Source: Alphaproteobacteria bacterium
GTDB lineage: Bacteria > Myxococcota_A > UBA796 > GCA-2862545
Assembly: GCA_020632955.1 (NCBI GenBank)
Contig: JACKEO010000005.1
Span: forward strand, 256,263-320,262
Direction of reading: 5' to 3'
DNA length: 64,000 nucleotides
In this document: positions 1-7,870 of the stretch, one piece after another
How the letters are laid out: each line of letters starts with the position of its first letter
Numbering within the stretch: position 1 is the first letter of the stretch
Translations under genes and position numbers: made by a program
The notes under the pieces: generated by a model
What the model saw: the letters and a program-made list of their open reading frames with translations, nothing else
Told to the model about the DNA's origin: nothing
Database searches by the model: none

Positions 1-1238
1 TCGCCTTCGGCATCAAGGCGGGCTTCCCGCTGCTTCACCCCTGGCTGCAGGACGCCTACCCGAAGGCCACGGTCACGGGCACGGTGTGGATGTCGAGCTT
101 CACCACGAAGCTGGCGATCTACGCGCTGGCGCGGGGCTACGCGGGCACCGAGCTGCTCATCCCGATCGGCGCGGCGATGACGCTCTTCCCGATCTTCTAC
201 GCGGTGATCGTCAACGACCTGCGCACCGTGCTCACCTACAGCCTGAACAACCAGCTCGGGTACATGGTGGTGGGCGTGGGCCTGGGCACCGAGCTGGCGC
301 TGAACGGCACCGCCGCGCACGCCTTCGCCCACATCCTCTACAAGTCCCTGCTCTTCATGGGCATGGGGGCGGTGCTGCTGCGCACGGGCACGGCCAAGGG
401 CAGCGAGCTCGGCGGGCTCTACAAGACGATGCCGCGCACGGCGGTGCTCACCATGGTGGGGGCCGCGGCCATCAGCGGCTTCCCGCTCACGTCGGGCTTC
501 ATCAGCAAGTCGATGATCGTGAGTGCGGCGGGCGAGGAGGGGTGGCGTCTCACCTACCTGGCGCTGCTCTTCGCGAGCGCGGGCGTCTTCCACCACTCCG
601 GCATCAAGATCCCGTACTTCGCCTTCTTCGCGCACGACTCGGGCAAGCGGCCCGCCGAGGCGCCGGTCCACATGCAGGTGGCGATGGCCCTGGGGGCTGC
701 GGCCTGCCTGATCCTCGGCTGCATGCCGTGGCTGCTCTACGACCTGCTGCCCTTCCCGTCCTCGTACGTTCCGTACACGATGGACCACGTCGTCACGATG
801 CTCCAGCTGCTGCTGGGCTCGGCGCTGGCCTTCGCGCTGCTGAACCGCATCGGCGCCTACCCGCCCGAGCTGCGGTCCACGGTGCTCGACGTGGACTGGG
901 TGTGGCGGCGCCTGCTGCCGCGCAGCCTCGCCTTCGTCGGGCGCACGGTGGGCGTGGTGGGCGCCTTCCTGCGCGGCGCGCTCTTCGGCACCCGCGACCG
1001 CGTCGTCGACTGGGTCTTCCAGCGCACGGGGCCCGGCAGCCGCTGGGCGCGCACCTGGGACACCGGCACCTCCACGCTGTCTGTGGCCCTCCTGCTCACG
1101 CTCTACGCGCTGCTCTACTTCCAGCTGGGCGACGCCGACCCCCTCGTGGAGCACGGCGGGGGCCACGGCGTCGAGCCCTCCCACGCCGACGACCACGCCC
1201 CCCCCGCCGACCCCGGACACGCGCCCTCGGGTCATTGA
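1..1238 (+). CDS. Mrp/Nuo-type proton-conducting antiporter subunit (MrpD-like), 5' truncated by window edge
   Basis: The open frame runs in from the left edge (first full codon at base 3), so the true start lies outside. About 411 residues are visible. They are strongly hydrophobic, with at least eight membrane segments. The core is typical of the NuoL/NuoM/MrpD family: TYSLNNQLGYM, the AHAFAHILYKSLLFM helix with its conserved His and Lys, and the SGFPLTSGFISKSMI loop. The tail is His/Asp-rich (GGGHGVEPSHADDHA). Family knowledge: these subunits move protons or Na+ across the inner membrane, in complex I or in multi-subunit Na+/H+ antiporters. The assignment to MrpD-like rather than NuoL/NuoM is an inference from overall appearance. 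Neighbouring subunits would lie upstream, outside the window. Confidence 0.82.
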   Translation, partial: AFGIKAGFPLLHPWLQDAYPKATVTGTVWMSSFTTKLAIYALARGYAGTELLIPIGAAMTLFPIFYAVIVNDLRTVLTYSLNNQLGYMVVGVGLGTELALNGTAAHAFAHILYKSLLFMGMGAVLLRTGTAKGSELGGLYKTMPRTAVLTMVGAAAISGFPLTSGFISKSMIVSAAGEEGWRLTYLALLFASAGVFHHSGIKIPYFAFFAHDSGKRPAEAPVHMQVAMALGAAACLILGCMPWLLYDLLPFPSSYVPYTMDHVVTMLQLLLGSALAFALLNRIGAYPPELRSTVLDVDWVWRRLLPRSLAFVGRTVGVVGAFLRGALFGTRDRVVDWVFQRTGPGSRWARTWDTGTSTLSVALLLTLYALLYFQLGDADPLVEHGGGHGVEPSHADDHAPPADPGHAPSGH

Positions 1239-1287
1239 GCGGAAGTCCGCGCGCCCTGGTCCGATGAGTCCTGCGCACGCCGTGTGA

Positions 1288-1302
1288 CCGTCCGATGGAC
1301 GG
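1288..1302 (+). terminator. Small perfect hairpin after the antiporter gene
   Basis: CCGTCC-GAT-GGACGG forms a perfect six-base stem with a three-base loop. It lies about 50 bases past the antiporter stop and 14 bases before the next start. There is no T-run, so it is only a possible terminator or an element in the next gene's leader. Confidence 0.3.
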
Positions 1303-1316
1303 CAGACGGAGGGAGC

Positions 1317-2207
1317 ATGTGGACCCTGCTGCTGTGGACGGGGCTCGCCCTGGGGGGCGAGGACGCCGAGCTGGTGTGCCCCAAGGAGCCCCGGGCGCGT
1401 CTCGTGGAGGCGGCCGAGGCCGTGGAGGCCGCGTGGCTGGGCCTCGACCTGTCGGGCTTCGACGTGGCCCGCAACCGCCTCGGGCGCCTCACGCTGTGCG
1501 TCGACAGCCCGCTCGAGGTGGGCGACGCTCTCGTGCTGCACCGGGCGCGCGCACTGGTGGCCCTGGTCGACCGCGATCCGGATGCCGCCCGGCGCTCCTT
1601 CGCCGCGGTGCACCTGCTGCAGCCCTCCTGGCAGCCCGACGACAGCGTGCCGCGGGAGCACCAGCTCTGGAAGGTCTTCGCCTCGGCGGTGGATGACGAC
1701 GAGGCGCCCAAGACCGTGGCCTTCCGCACGCTGCCGGAGGCGGGGTGGTCGGTGGACGGCACGCGCTTCCCGCGCCCGGACGACCCGCGCGACGCCTCGG
1801 GTCGCCTGCTGGGCGAGTACGGCCTGCCCGCCGACCGCGCCTTCGTCCTGCAGGTCTTCGACGCCCGCGAGCGCGTCACCTACACCGGCTACCACTTCTC
1901 CACGACCGACCTGCCCATCGAGGACCTGCTCGTCACCCGCTACGCCGACACGGTGCAGGCGCGGAAGCGCCGACGGGCCGCGCGCATCGCCGGCTCCGTG
2001 ATCGGCGGGGCCCTGCTGGCCGCCGGTGGCACCACCTTCGGCCTCGGCTGGCAGCAGCGGGAGCAGTTCACCCAGGACGCGCTGCCCCTCGAGGAGCAGA
2101 CCGTGCTGGAGGCCCAGGGCCAGGCGAACCTGCTGTCGGGCACCAGCTACGGCCTCGCGGGCGCCGGCGCGCTCGCGCTCACCCTCGCCTGGGCCGTGCC
2201 CTGGTAG
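1317..2207 (+). CDS. Uncharacterised secreted/membrane protein with two C-terminal hydrophobic helices
   Basis: 296 residues. ATG at 1317 is preferred over an in-frame GTG at 1284 because GGAGGG sits 6-7 bases upstream and the protein then begins directly with a hydrophobic signal-like stretch (MWTLLLWTGLALGG). The middle is helical and TPR-like in character (HRARALVALVDRDPDAARRSF), then a mixed region. Near the C-terminus are two Gly/Ala-rich hydrophobic segments, around residues 225-250 and 275-295. A basic patch (QARKRRRAARIAG) precedes the first one. No family is recognised. A role in the envelope is inferred from the signal and membrane segments. It converges on the next lipoprotein gene with three bases between stops. 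Confidence 0.7.
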   Translation: MWTLLLWTGLALGGEDAELVCPKEPRARLVEAAEAVEAAWLGLDLSGFDVARNRLGRLTLCVDSPLEVGDALVLHRARALVALVDRDPDAARRSFAAVHLLQPSWQPDDSVPREHQLWKVFASAVDDDEAPKTVAFRTLPEAGWSVDGTRFPRPDDPRDASGRLLGEYGLPADRAFVLQVFDARERVTYTGYHFSTTDLPIEDLLVTRYADTVQARKRRRAARIAGSVIGGALLAAGGTTFGLGWQQREQFTQDALPLEEQTVLEAQGQANLLSGTSYGLAGAGALALTLAWAVPW

Positions 2208-2210
2208 CGC

Positions 2211-2954
2211 CTACGGCACCAGGCCCAGGAGGGCCGCCACGTCGGCCCAGGCCACGCTGACCTCCGCCGTGTACCAGCCCCGCGCGAGGCCGCCGCCGTC
2301 CAGCATGGCGGCGCGGTCCAGGGGCGTGTCGGAGAGCACGAAGGCCTCGTCCACGGCGCGGGCCTCCGTGGCGCCAGCGGCGGGCAGGTAGGCCTCGTCG
2401 GTCACCGTGCCGCGCAGGCCGGCGCCCGCGTAGTCCAGCGGATCCAGGCCCCGCGACTGCAGGGCGGTGGCGACCGCGGCGTCGGGCGCGTCGTGCACGC
2501 CGAGTCCCCAGGTGGCGCCGGCGAGGGCCGCGAGGACCGCGTCCGGGTCACGCCCGAGCACGGCGCGTCCGTGGGTGGTGGCCTCTCCCTGGCCCAGGTC
2601 CAGCGCGAAGCGCACCTCGCCCTCGGCCCACGCGGCGGCGGGGGTGGGGCTGGGCAGGGTCCACGCCTGCACGAAGGCGTTCGGGGGCTCCGAGAGGTCG
2701 CCCTGCCAGCCGGGCTCGGCCACCACCAGCCACAGGCGCGGAGGCAGGGTCTCGTCGCCGGCCTGCACGTCGACCGCGGCGTCCTGGTCGGGGTCGTAGC
2801 CGAAGCTCGCGACCAGGAGGAGCCGGTCGGGCGTCCAGGCCGCCCCCTCGTCGCTGTCGGCGGTGTCGGTGTCGGTGTCGTCGGGGCCGCCCGACGGGCT
2901 GGTGCAGGCGGCGGCGAGGCAGATCGGGAGCCACGCCACCCCACGCGACCTCAC
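2211..2954 (-). CDS. Putative lipoprotein with acidic DTDTDT linker
   Basis: 247 residues from GTG at 2954, which overlaps the stop of the upstream gene as GTGA, so the two are translationally coupled. The N-terminus is a lipoprotein signal (RSRGVAWLPICLAAAC), followed by a PSGGPDDTDTDTADSDEG linker. Such Asp/Thr spacers behind the lipidated Cys are common in myxobacterial surface lipoproteins. The remaining ~200 residues (tryptophans, beta-strand-like) match no family I recognise. The open frame continues far upstream of the GTG, but that part lies antisense-like over the coupled gene and has no signal peptide. Envelope location is inferred. Function unknown. Confidence 0.72.
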   Translation of the reverse strand: MRSRGVAWLPICLAAACTSPSGGPDDTDTDTADSDEGAAWTPDRLLLVASFGYDPDQDAAVDVQAGDETLPPRLWLVVAEPGWQGDLSEPPNAFVQAWTLPSPTPAAAWAEGEVRFALDLGQGEATTHGRAVLGRDPDAVLAALAGATWGLGVHDAPDAAVATALQSRGLDPLDYAGAGLRGTVTDEAYLPAAGATEARAVDEAFVLSDTPLDRAAMLDGGGLARGWYTAEVSVAWADVAALLGLVP

Positions 2955-4207
2955 AGGGCCCCTCCGGCGACCAGCACCGCGAGCAGCAGGGCGATGCCGG
3001 CGCAGCCGAGGACCGCCGCCGAGGCCAGCACCCACACCCACGGGAAGTCGTCGTCGAGCATCGGCCGAGGACGGGGCGCCTCGGGCGCGCCGACGGGCTC
3101 CAGCTCGTCGGGCTCCACCACGGGCGGGGGTCTGGCCTTGCGACGCGGCTGGGGCGCCGGGGAGGGCAGGGGGCGGCGCAGGCGGGGCGGGGGCGCGGAG
3201 GCGCCGCCGTGCACGAGGACCACCACGTCGTCCTCGTCCTCGAGCTCCGCCTCCTTCCGGCGACGACGGGGCTCGGGGGTGGGCTCGGGCTCGCGGGCCT
3301 GCTGCACCACGTGCATCACCTGCGTGTCCTCGCCGCCGTCGGCGAAGGTGGGGCCGTCGCTGGCGAGCTCGTCGAGACGCATCGCCTGGGTGTTCTCGAC
3401 CTCGTCCAGGTCGACGTCGTCCTCGGCCTGCGTGCCCTTGAACAGGCTGGGGAAGGCGTGGCGATCCTGGCGTCCGCCCGTGACCGCGGGCGCGATCTCC
3501 ACGCCCGCGTCGGTGGGCGCGTCCACGTCGAGGTCGGGATCGAGGTGGAGGTCGGGCATGCCCACGCTCCCCACCGTGCGCTCCACCACCTCGGCCAGCG
3601 TGCTGCCCACGAGGTCGAAGTCGCCCGCCATCGCCCAGCGGAGCTCCGCCACGCGCGGGTGCTCGGGCTCCCGTCGGGCCAGGCCCTCCAGCAGACGTCG
3701 CGCCGTGAGGCTGGCCCCCTCGCACAGGAAGCGCTCGGCCGCCGCGAGGAGCTCGTCCGTGGGCGCGCCGCTCTCGGGCACCATCGGCGTGGTGCGCGGC
3801 GCCCCTGCGCGCTCCTGGAGCTCGGCCAGGGCGGGGGCGCGGGGGTCGAGCCGGCGGATCTCGGCGATGGCCTCCTGGGCGCGGTCGCTCCAGCCGCGCA
3901 GGAGGAACATCTCGGCCGTCAGCACCCGGGCCCGCAGCCGCTGCTCGCCCCGCAGGTGGGTGAGGCTGCGCAGCCGGGTCCACGCGCGATCGGTCATGCA
4001 CAGCTGGAGGAGGGCCTCCACCTGCAGGAGCTTCGCCTCGTCGGTGGGCTGGCCCACCTGGCTCCAGCGCTCCACCAGGGCGACGAGACCACGCAGATCG
4101 CGTCGTCGGCGCAGCTCCAGGGCCGTGGCCTCGAGGAGCGTCGCCGGGGGAGGACCTGCACGGGCACCGGGCTCGAGGATCACCAGCCTCGCGTCGTGGC
4201 GGACCAT
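2951..4207 (-). CDS. TPR-like protein with C-terminal membrane anchor
   Basis: About 418 residues from ATG at 4207; an in-frame GTG lies four codons upstream at 4219. The first ~200 residues are Leu/Ala/Arg-rich helices resembling degenerate TPR repeats (LVERWSQVGQPTDEAKLLQVEALL, with LLRGWSDRAQEAIAEIRRLDP-like helices). An Asp/Glu/Pro/Arg-rich disordered stretch follows (about 215-390). A single hydrophobic segment of about 25 residues closes the protein (WVWVLASAAVLGCAGIALLL), so it is probably tail-anchored with its body in the cytoplasm. The short recurring motif D/N-TQ(A/V)M appears twice (VENTQAM, GEDTQVM); these could be kinase target or docking sites, which is a guess. Coupled by GTGA to the lipoprotein gene downstream. 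Confidence 0.72.
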   Translation of the reverse strand: MVRHDARLVILEPGARAGPPPATLLEATALELRRRRDLRGLVALVERWSQVGQPTDEAKLLQVEALLQLCMTDRAWTRLRSLTHLRGEQRLRARVLTAEMFLLRGWSDRAQEAIAEIRRLDPRAPALAELQERAGAPRTTPMVPESGAPTDELLAAAERFLCEGASLTARRLLEGLARREPEHPRVAELRWAMAGDFDLVGSTLAEVVERTVGSVGMPDLHLDPDLDVDAPTDAGVEIAPAVTGGRQDRHAFPSLFKGTQAEDDVDLDEVENTQAMRLDELASDGPTFADGGEDTQVMHVVQQAREPEPTPEPRRRRKEAELEDEDDVVVLVHGGASAPPPRLRRPLPSPAPQPRRKARPPPVVEPDELEPVGAPEAPRPRPMLDDDFPWVWVLASAAVLGCAGIALLLAVLVAGGAL

Positions 4208-4328
4208 AGCACGCCCCACGAGGCCCCTGCGGGCGCGCCGCGGCGGGGCACGTGCGGCTGCGGACGCGCCGACCTGGCGCGTGCCGGAGGCGTCCCGACG
4301 GCGGCCGCCGGGACGCGCCGCGACCGGA

Positions 4329-5285
4329 TCAGTCCAGCGCCTGGATGCGGGCGGTGAGCGCCGGGCAGGTCTCGAAGATGTCGGACACGAGCCCGTAGGT
4401 GGCGTGCTCGAAGATGGGGGCGCCCGGGTCGGTGTTGATCGCCACGATCACCTTCGAGGTGCGCATGCCGGCGAGGTGCTGGATGGCGCCGGAGATGCCG
4501 CAGGCGATGTACAGGCTCGGGTTGACCACCTTGCCGGTCTGGCCCACCTGGTGGTCGTGGGGCGCGTAGCCGGCGTCGACGCAGGCGCGGCTGGCACCGG
4601 GCGTGGCGCCCAGGGCCGCGGCCAGCGGACGGATGAGGCTGTCGTAGCTCTCCTTGGACTTCACCGAGCGACCGCCCGACACGATGCGATCGGCCTCGGT
4701 GAGGTCGACCACGGTGGTCTCGGGGCGCTTGCGCTCCACCAGGGTGAGCCGGGGCGTGGGCGCGCTGAAGGGCACGGCCACCACCTCGGCGCTGCCCCCG
4801 CCGGCGGCCGGCTGGGCGAAGCTGTTCGCGCGCACCGTGTACACCGCGGGGGTCTTGCCCACGCGCACGTCGCAGTAGGCCTTGCCCGCGTAGATCGGAC
4901 GACGGCCGACGATCTGCCCGCCGTCCACGCGCAGGTCGGTGCACTCGGTGCCCTGGCCGGTGCCCAGCTGGGCCACCACGCGGGGCAGGGCGTCCTTGCC
5001 GAGGAAGCTGGCGGGGGCCAGCACCGCGGAGGGCGCGGCGGCGTCGATGCCGGCGCGCAGCGCGGCCACGGCCACGTCGGTGTCGTAGGACGAGAAGTCG
5101 CCGGACACCTGGAAGACCTTGGTGGCGCCGTAGGCGCCGAGGCTCGCCGCGGGGGCGTCGCCGAGGACGAGGGCCGAGACCGTGGTGCCGAGGGCGCCGG
5201 CCAGCCCGGTGGCCTTGCCGAGGAGCTCGGTGGCCGTCTTCTTGAAGGTGCCGCCGTCGTGCTCGCAGAGGACCAGGATGCTCAT
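4329..5285 (-). CDS. etfA: Electron transfer flavoprotein alpha subunit
   Basis: 318 residues, the usual size. The C-terminal FAD-binding half is unmistakable: VGQTGKVVNPSLYIACGISG, then QHLAGMRTSKVIVAINTD and FEHATYGLVSDIF. The N-terminal half is the ETF alpha/beta domain beginning MSILVLCEHDGGTFKKTA. EtfA holds the FAD of the EtfAB heterodimer, which passes electrons from acyl-CoA and other dehydrogenases to ETF:quinone oxidoreductase. ATG at 5285 is preceded by a GGAG box. It lies 46 bases downstream of etfB, so they form one transcription unit. No acyl-CoA dehydrogenase or ETF-QO gene lies nearby. Confidence 0.97.
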   Translation of the reverse strand: MSILVLCEHDGGTFKKTATELLGKATGLAGALGTTVSALVLGDAPAASLGAYGATKVFQVSGDFSSYDTDVAVAALRAGIDAAAPSAVLAPASFLGKDALPRVVAQLGTGQGTECTDLRVDGGQIVGRRPIYAGKAYCDVRVGKTPAVYTVRANSFAQPAAGGGSAEVVAVPFSAPTPRLTLVERKRPETTVVDLTEADRIVSGGRSVKSKESYDSLIRPLAAALGATPGASRACVDAGYAPHDHQVGQTGKVVNPSLYIACGISGAIQHLAGMRTSKVIVAINTDPGAPIFEHATYGLVSDIFETCPALTARIQALD

Positions 5286-5331
5286 GGGGGACTCCGGAAG
5301 GGAAGGAAGGGGAAGGGAGAAGGGGAGACGG

Positions 5332-6120
5332 TCAGAGGACCTTGGCCTCGTTGCGGAGCGCGTCGACGAGCTGGTCGACCATGCCCGCCACGTCGCCCTC
5401 GAGCATCCGGCCCTTGGGACGGGGCGGGGGCTCGCCGTAGGCGGTGTAGGTGGCCGCGGGCGCCACGTCGGCCGCCGACAGCCCCAGGTCGCCCAGGGTC
5501 TTCTTGTGCACCTTCTTCTGCTTCGCCTTCATGATGTCGGGGAGCTTCGCGTAGCGCGGCTCCACCAGGCCCTTGTCGCAGGTGACCACGGCCGGGAGCG
5601 TGCCCTTGACCACCTCGGCGACGCCGCCGCCCACGTTGCGCGTGGCGGTGAAGCCGTCGCCGTCGATCACCAGGTCGTCCACCAGGGAGACGTGGGGCCA
5701 GCCCAGCAGCTCGGCGAGCATCGCCGGCACCTGGACGTTGTCGTGGTCGACCGCCTGCTTGCCGCAGAGCACCAGGCCGAACTCGCCTTGGCCGATGGCG
5801 GCGGCGAGGGAGCGCGCCACGGCGAGGCTGTCGGCCTCGGCCAGGGCGGGGTCGTCCACCAGGGTGAGGTCCTCGGCGCCCAGGGCCAGGGCCCCGCCGC
5901 GGAGCACGGTGACGTCGCTGTCGCCGCCCACGGTGAACAGGTGCACGGCGCTGGCCTTGCCCTGCTCCTTGAGCACGATGCCCTCGGTGACCGCGAAGAG
6001 ATCGTAGGGGCTCACCACGAACTTGATGCCGGTGGTGTCGATGCCGGACCCGTCGCCCTTGGCGGTGATGCGGGGGGTGGCGGTGTCGGGCGCCACCTTG
6101 GCGCAGACGGCGATCTTCAC
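5332..6120 (-). CDS. etfB: Electron transfer flavoprotein beta subunit
   Basis: 262 residues from GTG at 6120, with GGAGG just upstream. The ETF-beta pattern is clear: MKIAVCAKVAPDTATPRI at the start, then FVVSPYDLFAVTEGI, LVLCGKQAVDHDNVQVPAML and the beta-subunit signature region VEPRYAKLPDIMKAKQKK. The beta subunit binds AMP and forms the recognition loop for partner dehydrogenases. It precedes etfA in the usual order. Upstream, 79 bases separate it from the aldolase gene, which may share the transcript. Confidence 0.97.
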   Translation of the reverse strand: MKIAVCAKVAPDTATPRITAKGDGSGIDTTGIKFVVSPYDLFAVTEGIVLKEQGKASAVHLFTVGGDSDVTVLRGGALALGAEDLTLVDDPALAEADSLAVARSLAAAIGQGEFGLVLCGKQAVDHDNVQVPAMLAELLGWPHVSLVDDLVIDGDGFTATRNVGGGVAEVVKGTLPAVVTCDKGLVEPRYAKLPDIMKAKQKKVHKKTLGDLGLSAADVAPAATYTAYGEPPPRPKGRMLEGDVAGMVDQLVDALRNEAKVL

Positions 6121-6199
6121 GGATCCTCCAGGGGAAGTCGGGGGGAGGCGTGGGCCTCGTCAGGGGCGTCGGGGACCGGCCCGGGGACCGGCGGGAGAC

Positions 6200-6892
6200 T
6201 CAGCGGCCGCGGGCCAGCCAGCGCTCGACCTGGCCGACGATGTCGCGGTCGGGGACGGTGGCCCAGTCCTCCAGGAACTTCTCGTTGCCCGACGTGGTGA
6301 GCGGGTGGTCGAGGAGCTTGCGGAAGACGCCGTAGGGGATGGTGGCCACGTGGGCGCCCGCGCGGGCCGCCTGCACCACGTGCACCGGGTGGCGGATGGA
6401 GGCCGCCAGGATCGAGGTCTCGAGGTCGGGGTCGTTCGCGTAGACCTCGGCGATCTCCTCGATGAGGATCATGCCGTCGGAGCCCACGTCGTCGAGGCGG
6501 CCCAGGAAGGGCGAGATGTAGGTGGCGCCCGCGATGGCGGCGAGCAGCGCCTGGTTGGCCTGGAAGCAGAGGGTGACGTTCACCCGGATGCCCTGGTCGG
6601 ACAGCGCGCGCGTGGTGGCCAGGCCCGCGGGGCTCATGGGCACCTTCACCACCACGTGCTCGTGGACCTGGGCGAGCAGCTCGCCCTCGCGGATCATCCC
6701 CTCGGCGTCCTGCGCCACGACCTCGGCCGACACCGGGCCCTGGACGAGCTCGCAGATGTCGTGGACCGTCTGGAGGAAGTCACCCCCCTCCTTCGCGATG
6801 AGGGAGGGATTCGTCGTGACCCCGGCCAGCACTCCCCAGCCGTGGATCTCGCGGATGTGGTCCAGGTTCGCGGAGTCGATGAAGAGCTTCAC
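6200..6892 (-). CDS. Transaldolase / fructose-6-phosphate aldolase family protein
   Basis: 230 residues from GTG at 6892, which has GGAG seven bases upstream. Short class I family (FSA/TalC): KLFIDSANLDHIREIHGWG, GVTTNPSLIAKEG, the Schiff-base lysine in VVVKVPMSPAGL, then VNVTLCFQANQALLA, YISPFLGRLDDVG and IPYGVFRKLLDHPLT. Members either transfer dihydroxyacetone or cleave fructose-6-phosphate; the sequence alone does not decide which. The first 113 bases of the gene overlap the 3' end of the folK frame. It is probably cotranscribed with etfBA downstream. Confidence 0.93.
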   Translation of the reverse strand: MKLFIDSANLDHIREIHGWGVLAGVTTNPSLIAKEGGDFLQTVHDICELVQGPVSAEVVAQDAEGMIREGELLAQVHEHVVVKVPMSPAGLATTRALSDQGIRVNVTLCFQANQALLAAIAGATYISPFLGRLDDVGSDGMILIEEIAEVYANDPDLETSILAASIRHPVHVVQAARAGAHVATIPYGVFRKLLDHPLTTSGNEKFLEDWATVPDRDIVGQVERWLARGR

Positions 6893-7415
6893 GAGGCTGC
6901 TCCGGGCGGTGCGGGACGGCTTGGTACGCCGCGCGTCCGTCCCGCGCAAACACCCCGCAGAGCACGGCACCGTGGCGTGGCGGAGGGGGGCCGGGGAGCT
7001 GCGCCGCGGCCTCCGGCCAGACCTCCCTCAGCGGCCAGTAGGCGAAGGGCCGGCGGGGGAGTCCCGGGTGGGGGACGGTGAGGCGCGGGTCGGTGCTCGA
7101 CCAGTCCTCGACGAGCAGGATGTCCACGTCCAGGGGGCGATCTCCCCAGTACCGCGCGCGGCGGCGTCCCGCGGCCCGCTCGAGCGCGATGCAGTGCTCC
7201 AGCAGGTCGAGGGGCTCCAGGTCGGTGCGTACGAGCACGACGCCGTTGAGGAACCACCCCTGGGCGGTGCCTCCGCGCATCGGGGGCGAGCGCACCCAGC
7301 GGGAGGTGCGGACCACCTCGATCCGCGGCCCGGCAGCAAGCTGCTGCACCGTGCGCTCGAGGGTCGCGCGGCGATCCCCCAGGCTGGCGCCCAGGCCCAG
7401 GGCCACGCGCCGCAT
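6780..7415 (-). CDS. folK: 2-amino-4-hydroxy-6-hydroxymethyldihydropteridine pyrophosphokinase
   Basis: 211 residues from ATG at 7415, overlapping the upstream stop as TGATG. HPPK features: LGASLGDRRATLERTVQQL at the start, then SRWVRSPPM, GWFLNGVVLVRTDLEPLDLLEHC, the RYWGDRPLDVDILLVEDW signature with its two metal-binding Asp, and VPHPGLPRRPFAYWPL. The enzyme adds pyrophosphate to the pterin in folate synthesis. The catalytic domain ends near residue 145. The remaining ~65 residues are Arg/Pro/His-rich, match no HPPK, and are read out of frame through the start of the aldolase gene. The natural stop may therefore have been lost. Another folate gene (folB fusion) lies at 44.3 kb. Confidence 0.93.
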   Translation of the reverse strand: MRRVALGLGASLGDRRATLERTVQQLAAGPRIEVVRTSRWVRSPPMRGGTAQGWFLNGVVLVRTDLEPLDLLEHCIALERAAGRRRARYWGDRPLDVDILLVEDWSSTDPRLTVPHPGLPRRPFAYWPLREVWPEAAAQLPGPPPPRHGAVLCGVFARDGRAAYQAVPHRPEQPREALHRLREPGPHPRDPRLGSAGRGHDESLPHREGGG

Positions 7416-7870
7416 CACCACACCCCGTCCGGCGTGAGCTGCACCACGTCGCCCCCGGGGCCGAGCCGGAAGCGGCTGCGCTCGCCGTCGCCGTCCACGT
7501 CGCAGGTGGCCACCAGCAGCAGGCCGTCGTCCTGCGGCGTGGCGCTGTAGCTGCACCGGGCGCTGGAGGTGGGGGGCTCCCAGCCCGCCGGCAGGGTGGC
7601 GGGCCAGGGCGCGGGGTGACGGCCCGTGCGGTCGGCCGACCGCGGCAGGCCGGCCACGGCCACGTAGCTGCCGGTGCGCGCGCGCCAGGCCTCCTCCGCC
7701 TCCTGGAGCGACGACATCAGCAGGCCGACCTCCGCGCAGCGGGTACGCCAGGTCGCGCGGGCGACGACCGGGATCGCCCACGACAGCAGCGCGCCGACGA
7801 GCAGCACGCCCAGGCCGAGCTCCCACCGCGTCAGGAGGCCGCGGCGGGCCCGGGCCCGCGCCTGGCTCAC
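7415..7870 (-). CDS. Small single-pass protein, pseudopilin-like in layout
   Basis: 151 residues from GTG at 7870, overlapping the upstream stop as GTGA. A basic N-terminus is followed by one hydrophobic helix (about residues 14-32, WELGLGVLLVGALLSWAIPVV) and a soluble region. That region contains EEAWRARTGSYVAV and CDVDGDGERSRFRL, features common in pilin-like minor pseudopilins. A canonical G-F-T-L-x-E cleavage site is not evident, so the pilin link is tentative. Two Cys pairs may form disulfides. It sits between a lipoprotein gene and folK in one coupled run. A prepilin peptidase is encoded at 30.9 kb. Confidence 0.65.
   Translation of the reverse strand: MSQARARARRGLLTRWELGLGVLLVGALLSWAIPVVARATWRTRCAEVGLLMSSLQEAEEAWRARTGSYVAVAGLPRSADRTGRHPAPWPATLPAGWEPPTSSARCSYSATPQDDGLLLVATCDVDGDGERSRFRLGPGGDVVQLTPDGVW

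Noticed and set aside
2493..5534. Thousand-codon open frame on the plus strand
   Set aside because: It runs antisense through the TPR-like gene and etfA/etfB, whose products are clear families. Low-complexity Arg/Ser/His translation shows no domain.
6893..6970. N-terminal extension of the aldolase from a start at 6970
   Set aside because: The added residues have no counterpart in the family and overlap folK. The GTG at 6892 gives the family N-terminus and has a ribosome site.
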